DNA of 64,000 nt from positions 58,507 through 122,506 of the forward strand of contig JAHEGG010000002.1 in NCBI GenBank assembly GCA_024639845.1, in the 5' to 3' direction. The position numbers and the translations under genes are program-made. The DNA is from Microbacteriaceae bacterium. GTDB lineage: Bacteria > Actinomycetota > Actinomycetes > Actinomycetales > Microbacteriaceae. This document shows, piece after piece, positions 39,918-49,605 of the stretch (positions are counted from its first letter, which is position 1; the number at the start of each line of letters is the position of its first letter). The notes beneath the pieces are model-generated. The model was not told the DNA's origin. It made no database searches and saw only the letters and a list, made by a program, of their open reading frames with translations.

Positions 39918-42900
39918 GTGGATCGCGAAGAGAGTCAAGGCATCGACTGGCAAGTCTGGTTGCGGCAAATCCGCGCCATCGGCTTTGCCAATCCACTTTT
40001 GAACTTTGAGCCGAACTCGATTGGTCAGATCGATCTAGAGCGCGCTCATCCCAGCGGGCTCGCCCAGCTGTCGTCAATTCGCACAGCCGTGTTGTCGAAC
40101 CTTTTTCGTGACCCGCTCGCTTTTTCTAGGTCCTATTCAGCAGCCAAACGCATTCGATCCCGAGCGGACAACCTCGACACGCAGTTCGGTGTTCAGGCGC
40201 TTGCGCTAGCCGCAGGCTTGGTGAATTTGGAGCATGACGGATTCGATCTTTCGCTTCCGATCGTTTTGTGGCAAGCGGAGTTGGATCGCAAGACCGACGA
40301 CTTCGAGATTCGCCTGATTGGTTCACCGCGCGTGAATCCAGGACTCATGGATGCGATTGAAGACGCCTATGGGGTCAAGCTTGACGCTCGGATGATTCTC
40401 TCGAGCTTTACACCGGGTGCTGATTTCGTGCCACTTGCCATGCTCGAGTACATCGCGTCTAGGGTTGGCCCAGCCGCCCGTCTCGAGACCAAACGAATCC
40501 TGACCATCGGCAACTTTGCTGGTGAGCCGATCGACCTCTATCGAGACGTCGATAGGCAAGAAACCAAGTTGCTTCGACAGTTGGCCGGTCTCGAATTGAC
40601 TGGCGATACAGAAGCCGCATTGGAGCCGGTCGACCTGGTGAGCGATGCCGACTCAGCGCAACAGAGAGTCGTTGCCATGGCGGCTGGCGGGCGCTCTTTT
40701 GCCGTGGAAACATTGCCGGGATGTGGTTACACCCAGACTGTAGTCAACGTGATTGCGGCGTTGGCTGATCAAGGCAAATCGGTTTTGGTCGTAGCCCCCA
40801 GGCGTCAAACCCTGCACGAGTTGGCCGATAGGTTCGCGAGCCTCGGGCTTGGTGGCCTTGCCGTTCGTGACAGCCACATTTGGTTCGACCTGATTGGCGC
40901 AATCGGTCGACACGAAAAGGCTCAAGACGCAAACCTCGCAGTTGCCAAAGTTAGACGCGAGGCTGCCACGGTAGACATCGAAAACTACCTCGCCCTGCTC
41001 GGAAAACGCGATGAAAAGGTTCAGCTCACGGTGTCAGAAGCGCTAGTTGCGCTAGCCAAGTTGAGCTTGGTGCCGAGGGCGCCAGAAACCAGCGCGCGTA
41101 TCGCACCGCAGTACATTGATCGGTATCGAAACCGCGCAGAGGCGATGGCTTTGCTTTTAGAAGCCCAAGAACTGGGTGAGTTTGATTTCGCACCATCCGA
41201 CTCAGCCTGGTTCCAGGCTCGGTTCGAATCCGAGGCAGATTCCGAGAGTGCCGTAGCTTTGGCCGGGCGTTTAGACTCAGGCGGTTTTAGCGCCTTCCAA
41301 ACCCAGTTAGAAGCCGTCACCGGTCAAGTCGGGTTCAAGCCTGCGGCAACTGTCGAGGACTGGGGTTCCTATCTTCGACTCCTGGCTGGCACCCGCGAAA
41401 CTCTGGGTCGCTTTGTGCCAGAGGTTTTTCAGCGCCCACTCGAAGACCTCATCATCGCGACCGGTCCACGTTCGGTTCAATCTCAGATGTCTGGTTCGAA
41501 TCGCCGTCGACTGAAAAAATTGGCCAAAGAGTATTTGCGTCCGGGCATGCACGTCACCGACATCCATGAAGCGCTTTTGGCCGTTCAAGATCAGCGCGAG
41601 CAGTGGGTCAAGTTCAGTGTGGAAGAACCGAAGCCAGAGGTGCCGGCCGGCATCAGTGACCTTTTGGTTGCCTATCAAGCGTTGGTTTCTGACCTGGCAA
41701 AACTTCAAAGTCACCAGGATGATGATCCGGCCTTCAAGCCTCTGGTCAAATTGCCGCTCACCGAGCTCGAGACAACCTTGAGGTCGATGGCAACAGATGT
41801 TGGTCCGCTCGAGAAGCTTGAAAAGCGAAACGGTGTAAGGGCTCGACTAAAAGAAACGGGGCTAGCGCCGCTGGCTCGAAATCTCGCGTCTCTCAAAGTT
41901 AAACGTGAGCATATTGCACTCGAACTTGAGCTGGCCTGGTGGCAATCGGCGCTGGAATATTTGGTAGCTCGCGATGCATCGGTGATGAGGTACACCGCCG
42001 AGCAAATTGACACGATCGAAGAAGATTTCACGCTGGCCGATGCCGAGGTAGTGAGAATAGGTGCTCCAACGCTGGCCGGGGCTCTCGCCGACCGGTGGCG
42101 CTCACTTTTGACGAGCAACTCGTCGCAGGCCACCGAGCTCAAGACTTTACTTCGTTCGCGATCTGTATCTTATGAGTCGCTGTTTGAAATCGCCCCAGAC
42201 TTCGCGCCTCTTCTATTGCAAGTTGTCGCGATTTCCCCCTATCAGGTGCCGACCAAGCTTTCGAAGAAGCACAAGTTCGATACTGTGCTCGTTCTAGACG
42301 CGGCTGGTTCGACTGTCTCTGAAAATCTGGCTGCTCTAAGCCGAGCCAATCAGGTAATCGCCTTCGGTGATGATGCGATTGCAGCTCCAGATGGTTTTGA
42401 AATGGAATGGCACGAAACGCCTTTAGCTCGCGAAGACGCCCCGAGGTCGGTTTTCGACGAGGTTAAAGCGGTTTTCGGTGTTGAGACTCTGAGAAAATCA
42501 TGGCGTCCTAATGGTCAAACCCTCGGATCGCTAATCAATCGGGAGTTCTATCAGAACCGAATCGAATTCGCCCCGACGGCTAACGAGTTCGTAGGTGAGA
42601 GCAACCTGAAACTTGAAATTCTCACCTCTGGGATCGGCTCAACGACCAAGGGGATTGCGGCAATCGAAAGCCCAGACGTCGAAGTGGACAAGGTGGTTTC
42701 TTTGATTCTTGAGCAAGCCTCGAAGTCTCAACAGGAGTCACTCCTGGTTGTCACGGCTTCGAAAATTCACGCCCAGCGAATCGAAAACTCACTGCAAAAA
42801 GCGCTCAAACTGCACCCGGAGTTAGACGAGTGGTTTGACTCGCACGGCCGAGAAAAGTTTGAAATCACGCCAATTGGTTCGCTCTCCCATCGGGTTGCAG

Positions 42901-43559
42901 ATCACATCATATTTTCGATCGGCTTTGGCGTCGATTCGAGTGGAAAAGCACAAGGGCTACTCGGAGACTTGAGTGCGACCTCGGGCAGGAGGTATCTGGC
43001 CAACATGTTGGTAAGCGCCAGGCATCGAATCACGATCGTGAGTTGCTTGAAGGCTGCCGATCTTGATTCCGAGTCACCTCATCCAGCCACCGCGCTCCTG
43101 GCGCAGGTTCTCGCCACGTCTTCTGCAGCCATCTCGGACGAAACGGACACAGATCCGTTGCTCGAAGATCTTGCACTACGTCTCAAAAAACTCGGTGCTC
43201 GAGCGGTCTTGAATTATGGGGATGCTATTCCGCTGGCCGTTTCTTATGCCAACAAGTGTGCCGCGATTTTGCCCGACTGGAACCTGGCTGGCGAAGGCCT
43301 TTCGGAGCGGTTGAGGCTCAGACCAGCGCTGCTTCGAGGGATGGGTTGGAAGGTCATCCGAGTTCATACCTTCGAGCTATTTGCAGATCCGGCAGCGCTG
43401 GCTGTGCGTATCGGCGAGAGTTTGGGAATGGAACTGACCAAACGTCCACAGGCGCTTTTTGATCCTCCGGCTTTCGAAGATAGTCCAGAGGCATGGGGTG
43501 ACCGCGTCGATAGCAACGACGCTCGATTGAAATCGGACAAGCCGCCGCACTGGGGCTAG
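39918..43559 (+). CDS. Large SF1-helicase-like protein with REase-like C-terminus, probably catalytically degenerate
   Basis: 1213 aa; VETLPGCGYTQTVVNVIAALADQGKSVLVVAPRRQTL, DHIIFSIGFGVDSSGKAQGLLGDLSATSGRRYLANMLVSARH, C-terminal LLRGMGWKVIRVHTFELFADP. Confidence 0.8.
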   Translation: MDREESQGIDWQVWLRQIRAIGFANPLLNFEPNSIGQIDLERAHPSGLAQLSSIRTAVLSNLFRDPLAFSRSYSAAKRIRSRADNLDTQFGVQALALAAGLVNLEHDGFDLSLPIVLWQAELDRKTDDFEIRLIGSPRVNPGLMDAIEDAYGVKLDARMILSSFTPGADFVPLAMLEYIASRVGPAARLETKRILTIGNFAGEPIDLYRDVDRQETKLLRQLAGLELTGDTEAALEPVDLVSDADSAQQRVVAMAAGGRSFAVETLPGCGYTQTVVNVIAALADQGKSVLVVAPRRQTLHELADRFASLGLGGLAVRDSHIWFDLIGAIGRHEKAQDANLAVAKVRREAATVDIENYLALLGKRDEKVQLTVSEALVALAKLSLVPRAPETSARIAPQYIDRYRNRAEAMALLLEAQELGEFDFAPSDSAWFQARFESEADSESAVALAGRLDSGGFSAFQTQLEAVTGQVGFKPAATVEDWGSYLRLLAGTRETLGRFVPEVFQRPLEDLIIATGPRSVQSQMSGSNRRRLKKLAKEYLRPGMHVTDIHEALLAVQDQREQWVKFSVEEPKPEVPAGISDLLVAYQALVSDLAKLQSHQDDDPAFKPLVKLPLTELETTLRSMATDVGPLEKLEKRNGVRARLKETGLAPLARNLASLKVKREHIALELELAWWQSALEYLVARDASVMRYTAEQIDTIEEDFTLADAEVVRIGAPTLAGALADRWRSLLTSNSSQATELKTLLRSRSVSYESLFEIAPDFAPLLLQVVAISPYQVPTKLSKKHKFDTVLVLDAAGSTVSENLAALSRANQVIAFGDDAIAAPDGFEMEWHETPLAREDAPRSVFDEVKAVFGVETLRKSWRPNGQTLGSLINREFYQNRIEFAPTANEFVGESNLKLEILTSGIGSTTKGIAAIESPDVEVDKVVSLILEQASKSQQESLLVVTASKIHAQRIENSLQKALKLHPELDEWFDSHGREKFEITPIGSLSHRVADHIIFSIGFGVDSSGKAQGLLGDLSATSGRRYLANMLVSARHRITIVSCLKAADLDSESPHPATALLAQVLATSSAAISDETDTDPLLEDLALRLKKLGARAVLNYGDAIPLAVSYANKCAAILPDWNLAGEGLSERLRLRPALLRGMGWKVIRVHTFELFADPAALAVRIGESLGMELTKRPQALFDPPAFEDSPEAWGDRVDSNDARLKSDKPPHWG

Positions 43560-43622
43560 AGGGCTAGAGGGTCAGAGAGACGGCGAGTCAGTCAGCCCAG
43601 GTCAATAAGTCTGCGATTCGAT

Positions 43623-43826
43623 TTAGTTTGAGTTTTCGCCCGAACTCGGTTTTGCCGCGTCGGTTCGATAAAAGCCGGAACCCTTAAACGTCACTCCCAC
43701 GTTGCCATAAACCTTCTTCAACTCACCGGCACATTTTGGGCACTTTTCAAGCGCGGCGTCATTGATCGATTGCTGAAGGTCGAAGGCATGACCGCAGGCC
43801 TTGCAGGCATAAGAGTAAGTGGGCAT
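43623..43826 (-). CDS. FmdB-family zinc ribbon protein
   Basis: MPTYSYACKACGHAFDLQQSINDAALEKCPKCAGELKKVYGNVGVTFKGSGFYRTD. Confidence 0.95.
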   Translation of the reverse strand: MPTYSYACKACGHAFDLQQSINDAALEKCPKCAGELKKVYGNVGVTFKGSGFYRTDAAKPSSGENSN

Positions 43827-43853
43827 TGGGTTCCTTGGGGTTCTCTCTCGAGT

Positions 43854-44423
43854 TTAACCCCTGCCAATCTCGTGCAAAAACGAGCAGGTTACCACGTGGG
43901 TAACCTTGCGGTCGTGGTCATCGTGGGGCAGTTCTTCGACGAGTTCGTCGTCGTGAACCAGTGCAATAACCGGGATGCTCGCCGGCAACGCTTTTAGCGC
44001 CCGGTCGTAGAAGCCCTTTCCTTTGCCAAGTCGGTTTCCAGCCGCATCAACAGCGAGGGCGGGAACGATCACCGCCTCAACTTGAAGCGGTTCGGCCGGA
44101 CCGATCGGCTCGAGAATTCCGAACTCACCTTCGGAGAGATCATCCCAGTCGAAAAGCACCCATTCGAGATCATCACCGTTCACGCGGGGCACCAAAACCT
44201 GAATGCCGACCTCCTCGCACACGCCAAGGAGTAGGTCGGTGCAAGGCTCGTCATCTAGGGCTACATAAGCCGCGATCTTGCGAATCCCATGATCTGCCAG
44301 AAACATCACCAAATGCTCGTCGTGCTGGTCCTCGCAGTGGTGGCCAGGTTGCTCGGCCCGGCGAGCATCGATGATTTGTTTGCGCAGTTGCTTCTTTTCG
44401 AGCGCGAGTTCGGAGTTGGTCAT
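43854..44423 (-). CDS. 5-formyltetrahydrofolate cyclo-ligase
   Basis: IVPALAVDAAGNRLGKGKGFYDRALK signature. Confidence 0.93.
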   Translation of the reverse strand: MTNSELALEKKQLRKQIIDARRAEQPGHHCEDQHDEHLVMFLADHGIRKIAAYVALDDEPCTDLLLGVCEEVGIQVLVPRVNGDDLEWVLFDWDDLSEGEFGILEPIGPAEPLQVEAVIVPALAVDAAGNRLGKGKGFYDRALKALPASIPVIALVHDDELVEELPHDDHDRKVTHVVTCSFLHEIGRG

Positions 44424-44440
44424 CCACTAATCTTGCCAGC

Positions 44441-45088
44441 ATGGCTCATTCATTTGTCCTGACTCACGGTGAGGTGCGCCTTCGCGTCGTCAAGATGCGC
44501 GATGCGAAAACCCTAGAACGGTTGATTTTGAGCAATCGCCCTTGGTTGCGGCCATGGGAAGCGACCAACCCCACAGCTCCAAATTCTTTTGATGTTCGGG
44601 GCATGGTTCGCGGTTTGATTCGGCAGCTTGATGACATGAGTGGCATTCCGTTCGTGATCGAGGTCGACGGTGAAATCGTTGGGCAGCTAAACGTGGCAAA
44701 TATTTTGTTTGGTTCCGTTGGGTCTGCAGTTCTCGGTTACTGGGTCATCCCGGAGGTCGCTGGTCGGGGGATTACCCCGACTGCAGTGGCGTTAGCAACG
44801 GACTACCTGTTCAGCAATCTCGGTATTCATCGCACTGAGATCGACATCCGCCCAGAGAATGCGGCGAGCATCCGAGTCGTTCAGAAGTTGGGTTTTCGCT
44901 TTGAGGGGCTAAAGGAACGCTACATCCACATCAACGGGGCCTGGCGTGACCACTATGTTTTCGCGCTGACCCAAGAAGAGGTTCCAGGTGGCATTTTGAA
45001 CCGTTGGGTTAGGGGCCAGGTGCCCAAAATTGTCTATCCGTTCGAACAAAAATCGAACACACCGAGCGAGTTGCCGACCGCCAATTAA
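44441..45088 (+). CDS. GNAT acetyltransferase (RimJ/RimL-like)
   Basis: LGYWVIPEVAGRGITPTAVALATDYLFSNLGIHRTEIDIRPENAASIRVVQKLGFRFEGLKERYIHINGAWRDHYVFAL. Confidence 0.93.
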   Translation: MAHSFVLTHGEVRLRVVKMRDAKTLERLILSNRPWLRPWEATNPTAPNSFDVRGMVRGLIRQLDDMSGIPFVIEVDGEIVGQLNVANILFGSVGSAVLGYWVIPEVAGRGITPTAVALATDYLFSNLGIHRTEIDIRPENAASIRVVQKLGFRFEGLKERYIHINGAWRDHYVFALTQEEVPGGILNRWVRGQVPKIVYPFEQKSNTPSELPTAN

Positions 45089-45109
45089 TTCGCCACATAT
45101 CTTTGAGGT

Positions 45110-45754
45110 ATGAACCTCACTTCGATGTCCGGCGGGCTGATGTTGCTTGCGCTGGCCGCGGTTTGGTTTGTAATTTTCATTCCGTCTTGGGCAACCCGAA
45201 GCAACGAAAAAGATTCCGAAAAAACTCGGGTCAAGGAACTTCGAAAATCACTTCGCGAGAGCGGCTCGGCGACTCGCCCAACGGCAAAAGTTGCTCGCTC
45301 ATCGGCTCGACTGCTTAGCTTCCGGGCGGTTTTGCTCGGCTTCTTTATAGCCGGAGCGGCGACATTAACCTGGACGGTTTCTACTTGGGTCAACGAGTTA
45401 GCCACCTATTTGGTCGCGGCTGGCGCATTGGTTGTTTCGTTCGTCTCGCTAGCGCTAGTTAGGTCAGTCAACCTTCGCTATCGGGCAAGTCTTGCTCAGG
45501 CTCGAACCCTGAGTAAGGCAAAGCGGATCGATCCAGCACTGTTTAATCCCAACAGGGATGATCGCGCAGGCGCTTCAGCGAACTCTAAAGCTTGGACGGC
45601 CCCTCGTGTTCCTGAACAGCTTTATCGAGGCTCCGACGGAACTCTTTTTGAGCAAAAGTTTGCAGAAGTTGTCGAATTGCCGGTCGTTCAAGCTCCGGTA
45701 CTCGACAGTCAAACTTTGGATGAAATCTTAAGGCGTCGGCGAGCCAACGGTTAG
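45110..45754 (+). CDS. Hypothetical membrane protein
   Basis: 214 aa, three predicted TM segments; TATCTT -10 box 6 nt before ATG. Confidence 0.75.
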   Translation: MNLTSMSGGLMLLALAAVWFVIFIPSWATRSNEKDSEKTRVKELRKSLRESGSATRPTAKVARSSARLLSFRAVLLGFFIAGAATLTWTVSTWVNELATYLVAAGALVVSFVSLALVRSVNLRYRASLAQARTLSKAKRIDPALFNPNRDDRAGASANSKAWTAPRVPEQLYRGSDGTLFEQKFAEVVELPVVQAPVLDSQTLDEILRRRRANG

Positions 45755-45823
45755 ATGCCATGGTGACTGGCGTTGCCGACCGCTAAACTTATTTCGATCC
45801 CCAATTTCCTAGGAGAATTTTTC

Positions 45824-46450
45824 ATGAGCATCCTTGATCGTCTAAAAAAGATCTGGACCAAGAACCGACCGGCAGTAAGCGCCGCTGTCAAAGATGTGAG
45901 CGCCGACTTTGCCGCAGAGGCAGCCGAAGTTATCGCCGAAGTTACCGCTGCTGCTGAGAAGGCCGCTAAAGAAACCGGCAAGCAAGTAGGCCGCGCCGCT
46001 AAAGATGCCGAGAAGGTTGTCGCTAGCACCGCAAAAAAGGTTGAGAAGAAGGTAACCGCGACCGCCAAGGTGGTCGAAAAGAAGGCCACCGCAGCTGTCA
46101 AGACTGCCAGCGCCGCAACTCAGGCAGCAACCAAGACCGCTGCAAAGAATGTTGCCAAGGCAGCGGATGTTGTTGAGAAGAAGGTTGCCGCAGCAACTAA
46201 GCCTGCGGCCAAGAAGGCAGCTCCAAAGGCCGCTGCCAAGAAGCCAGCTGCTCCTAAGGCTGCTGCTAAGCCGGCCGCCAAGGTTGCCGCTAAGCCAGTC
46301 GCGAAGAAGCCTGCGGCAAAGAAGCCAGCTGCTCCAAAGCCTGCTCCAAAGGCTGCTGCTAAGCCGGCTGCAAAGGTTGCCGCTAAGCCAGTCGCGAAGA
46401 AGCCTGCGGCAAAGAAGCCAGCTGCTCCTAAGGCTGCCCCAAAGAAGTAA
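45824..46450 (+). CDS. Lys/Ala/Pro-rich histone H1-like protein
   Basis: N-terminal helical region then AKPAAKVAAKPVAKKPAAKKPAAPK repeats; SD aggag. Confidence 0.85.
   Translation: MSILDRLKKIWTKNRPAVSAAVKDVSADFAAEAAEVIAEVTAAAEKAAKETGKQVGRAAKDAEKVVASTAKKVEKKVTATAKVVEKKATAAVKTASAATQAATKTAAKNVAKAADVVEKKVAAATKPAAKKAAPKAAAKKPAAPKAAAKPAAKVAAKPVAKKPAAKKPAAPKPAPKAAAKPAAKVAAKPVAKKPAAKKPAAPKAAPKK
46256..46428 (+). repeat. Intragenic tandem repeat, ~80-bp copies at period 93 bp
   Basis: Copies 46256-46335 and 46349-46428 differ at two positions by eye. Confidence 0.85.
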
Positions 46451-46468
46451 AACTTTGTTAAGAAACGA

Positions 46469-46497
46469 CCCCGGCGAGCATTCGCCGGGGTTTTTTT
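46469..46497 (+). terminator. Rho-independent terminator
   Basis: ccccggcga gcat tcgccgggg ttttttt. Confidence 0.9.
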
Positions 46498-46538
46498 CGT
46501 TCTAGGCTGAACCTTGGCAAACCGAAGGAGCTGGCCAG

Positions 46539-47774
46539 TTGAAACCAATCGAGCGTTCGCTGGGACCAGATTTTTCGAAACTTTTTGGCGCACTAGTTGC
46601 AACCAAACTAGGTGACGGACTCATCGCCGCAGCCGGACCTCTGCTAGCCGCAAAGTTAACCGATGACCCATTCTTGATCGCGCTCATGGGTGCGCTTTAT
46701 ATGCTCCCCTGGCTCCTGTTCGCGATTCCGATAGGCACAATGGTCGATCGCATAAATCGGCGCAGGGTATTGAGTATTGTAAATTTTTGCCGGGCTGGTA
46801 TTGCCGCGGTTCTGACTATGTTTTTGGCTCTCGACCAGTTGACGATCACTGTTTTTTACTTCGCACTCTTCTTAGTCGGCATCTGCGACGTAATCTCAGA
46901 CACTGCGACACAGTCGCTTGTGCCTACCATGTTGAAACGCGACCAAATCGAACGCGGAAACTCGCGAATCCAAGGCGCAGACACGATTCTGATGGGATTC
47001 GTTGGTGCTCCCCTCGGTGGATTTGTGTTCACCATAGCCATTGTTGCTCCTTGGGCGGTGCAGTCGGTTTCGTTCCTGGCCGCCGCGATTCTTGTGACCA
47101 CCATCCCAGTTAGCGTTGCAGCCGGTGCGGCAAGCGCAGCGGCCAGATCTGAAAAGTTCGTGGAGCAAATGAAGGGAGGCATTTCTTATCTTTGGAACGA
47201 CAAAAAACTGTTGCGCCTCGTGGTTACCACGGCGGCCCTCGGCTTTTGCTTCAATGTCGCGACCGCCACCCAGGTGCTCTTCGCACTTAAGGTTCAGATG
47301 ATTCCGGAGTCGTCGTATGGCCTTTTGGCCACCGCGGGAGCTATCGGCGCTCTCGGTGGCGCATACGTTGCGCACCGAGCATCCCAGCGTTTTGGTCGTG
47401 GTCTGGCGCTGGCACTCGGAATCACCGTGACCGCGACATTCGAATTTCTTCAGGGCTTAGCTCCAAATCCGTGGGCTTTTGCCCTATGCATGGCACTTGG
47501 CGGGTTCGGAGTTGCCGCCTGGAACATCTTGCTTATGAGCCTCTATCACTCGCTGATTCCCAATGAAATTTTCGGTCGCATACACGGCACCAGGCGCACT
47601 CTGGTCTGGGGACTGATGCCTATCGGTGCTGCGATCGGTGGTTTGATTTCGAAGATCGATCTTCGACTGCCCTACCTAATCGGCGGCGTCGTTTCGGTGA
47701 TGATTGCGCTCTTCTCTTTCGGGTTCATCCGCCGACTGGGTGACGAGTCTGAACGTGTGAGCGAGAGCGCTTAG
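46539..47774 (+). CDS. MFS transporter
   Basis: 411 aa, ~12 TM; IPIGTMVDRINRRRVL motif; TTG start. Confidence 0.9.
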   Translation: MKPIERSLGPDFSKLFGALVATKLGDGLIAAAGPLLAAKLTDDPFLIALMGALYMLPWLLFAIPIGTMVDRINRRRVLSIVNFCRAGIAAVLTMFLALDQLTITVFYFALFLVGICDVISDTATQSLVPTMLKRDQIERGNSRIQGADTILMGFVGAPLGGFVFTIAIVAPWAVQSVSFLAAAILVTTIPVSVAAGAASAAARSEKFVEQMKGGISYLWNDKKLLRLVVTTAALGFCFNVATATQVLFALKVQMIPESSYGLLATAGAIGALGGAYVAHRASQRFGRGLALALGITVTATFEFLQGLAPNPWAFALCMALGGFGVAAWNILLMSLYHSLIPNEIFGRIHGTRRTLVWGLMPIGAAIGGLISKIDLRLPYLIGGVVSVMIALFSFGFIRRLGDESERVSESA

Positions 47775-48661
47775 CTCAAAACGTATTTGACTGCCGATTC
47801 AAGATCTGGATGGTCGAACTTGAAACCCGATGCAACCAGTCGATCCGCAGTCATTTTTTGACTGCAAAGCAATAGTTCGGTGGCGGCTTCTCCGACGAGC
47901 AACTTCATCGCAAAGCTCGGCACCATCAACACGGATGGTCGTCTCAGGCCTTTGGCGAGTGACTTTACGATCTGACCGCAGGTGGCTGGCTCGGGTGCGG
48001 TGATGTTGTAAGCGCCGCTGCAACTCTCGTTTTCGATCAAGTGAATGATTGCCCTGGCCTCATCGACGACGCTGATCCAAGCCCACCACTGGCGACCGTT
48101 GCCGAGTGGGCCTCCGATGCCGAGTTTGATAAGAGGCAACAGTTTGCCGAGGGCTCCAAGTTTGCGCGACATCACCATCGTGGTGCGAAGCAAAACCACG
48201 CGCGTTGATTTCTGCGCCTTCTTTGCCTCAACCTCCCACTGAGCTGCTAGGTCGCTCAGAAATCCGGTTCCCTTGGGGGAGTCTTCGGTTAATTCTTGGT
48301 CGCCGCAGTCGCCATAAAATCCCGATGCCGAACCACTCACTAAAACCATTGGCTTTTTTGATGAAGCGTTGATGGCATCGACCAGAGTCTTCGTTGAATC
48401 GAGGCGAGACGAGACAATTTCTGCCTTGTACTTTTTGGTCCAGGGGATTTTGCCGGTGGTCGCGCCACCGAGGTTCACCACGGCATCCACCGTTTCGATA
48501 ATTCCCGGTTGCAGGTAGCCCTCGCTCGGGTTCCATTCGACCTCACTCGAGTCGCGTGCTTCGCGTCGCACCAAACTCAATGGCTCGTGACCCAAGCGCT
48601 TGAGCTGAACCTTCAGTTCGGTTGCGATCAGCCCGCTGGCACCCGAAATCAACACGCGCAT
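47771..48661 (-). CDS. TIGR01777-family epimerase (SDR)
   Basis: MRVLISGASGLIATELKVQLKRLGHEPLSLVRR...VLVSGSASGFYGDCGDQELTEDSPKGTGFLSDLAAQWE. Confidence 0.92.
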   Translation of the reverse strand: MRVLISGASGLIATELKVQLKRLGHEPLSLVRREARDSSEVEWNPSEGYLQPGIIETVDAVVNLGGATTGKIPWTKKYKAEIVSSRLDSTKTLVDAINASSKKPMVLVSGSASGFYGDCGDQELTEDSPKGTGFLSDLAAQWEVEAKKAQKSTRVVLLRTTMVMSRKLGALGKLLPLIKLGIGGPLGNGRQWWAWISVVDEARAIIHLIENESCSGAYNITAPEPATCGQIVKSLAKGLRRPSVLMVPSFAMKLLVGEAATELLLCSQKMTADRLVASGFKFDHPDLESAVKYVLS

Positions 48662-48766
48662 TTGAACTCCTCTTTCATAGATTTGGAGCGAATTTCGCCA
48701 CGGTTTATTCCGTTGATGGCGCCGTCGCCTGGCATCACCGAATCAACACGGATGACGCTAAGCCGG

Positions 48767-49603
48767 TTACGAGAAAGTTCTCGGATCTGGTCCGATCCGG
48801 TGACCTGACTCAAGCTCATCGATGGCGGACATTTCGGCTGGGGTCAGTTCGAAGTCGAAAACGTCCAGATTTTCGGCGAGCCGGTCGGGGTTGGAGGACT
48901 TCGGAATCACGAGGTTGCCAAGCTGGATGTGCCATCTCAAAATGACCTGCGAAACGGTCTTGGAGTGAGCATTCGCGGCATGAGTGATCGCGTCTGCGGT
49001 CGAAAGTTGACCGCGCGCCAGCGGCGACCAAGCCTCCGTCGCGATTGCCTTGTCGGCGTCATAGGCGCGAATCTCGGCTTGCCCCAAACCTGGATGCAAC
49101 TCCACCTGATTCAGCGCAGGCACAACCTGCGCTACCTCGAGCAGTCGGTCGAGATGCTCTGGGTGAAAGTTTGAAACTCCGATGCCGCGCACTCGGCCAT
49201 TTTCTAGTGACTTCTCGAGCGCGGCCCAGGTTTCAACGAACTTGTTCTGTTTCGGGCAAGGCCAGTGAATCAACATCATGTCGACGTATTCAATATTCAG
49301 GCGTTGCAGCGACTCATCGATAGCCTCGAGTGCTTCGGAGTATCCCTGGCGGTCGTTCCAAATCTTGGTTGTCACAAAGACTTCTTCGCGAGCCAACCCG
49401 CTCGAGCGAATAGCGGCTCCGACCTCCTGCTCGTTGTCATAGAGAGCGGCGGTGTCGATGCGCCGATAGCCGAGGTCGAGTGCGGTTCGAACGACGTCGA
49501 CGGCAACATCCTGTTGCACCTTATAAACACCGAGACCCAGCTGAGGAATCAACTGACCGTTGTAAAGCTGCACGAGAGGGTTTTGCGTCAGTTCAAAGGT
49601 CAT
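48767..49603 (-). CDS. Aldo/keto reductase
   Basis: IPQLGLGVYKVQQ, YRRIDTAALYDNEQEVGAAIRSSG, MMLIHWPCP, GVSNFHPEHLDRLL. Confidence 0.95.
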   Translation of the reverse strand: MTFELTQNPLVQLYNGQLIPQLGLGVYKVQQDVAVDVVRTALDLGYRRIDTAALYDNEQEVGAAIRSSGLAREEVFVTTKIWNDRQGYSEALEAIDESLQRLNIEYVDMMLIHWPCPKQNKFVETWAALEKSLENGRVRGIGVSNFHPEHLDRLLEVAQVVPALNQVELHPGLGQAEIRAYDADKAIATEAWSPLARGQLSTADAITHAANAHSKTVSQVILRWHIQLGNLVIPKSSNPDRLAENLDVFDFELTPAEMSAIDELESGHRIGPDPRTFS

Positions 49604-49605
49604 GT

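Noticed and set aside
39229-40077. 282-aa minus-strand ORF
   Set aside because: Spans the tRNA-Arg gene and is antisense to the HNH end, TM2 and helicase-like genes; composition lacks family features.
43553-43575. Short tandem repeat gggctagagggctagaggg after the helicase-like gene
   Set aside because: Only two and a half 8-9-bp units; consistent with minor slippage and no feature attached.
45085-45405. 106-aa minus-strand ORF
   Set aside because: Antisense to the membrane protein at 45110, which has a better start context (-10 box) and plausible TM segments.
46149-46505. Arg/Leu/Ser-rich 118-aa plus-strand ORF
   Set aside because: Out-of-frame translation of the H1-like repeat region.
46120-46602. 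160-aa Gly/Ala/Phe-rich minus-strand ORF
   Set aside because: Antisense shadow of the Lys/Ala-rich H1-like gene and its terminator; low complexity arises from the repeat.
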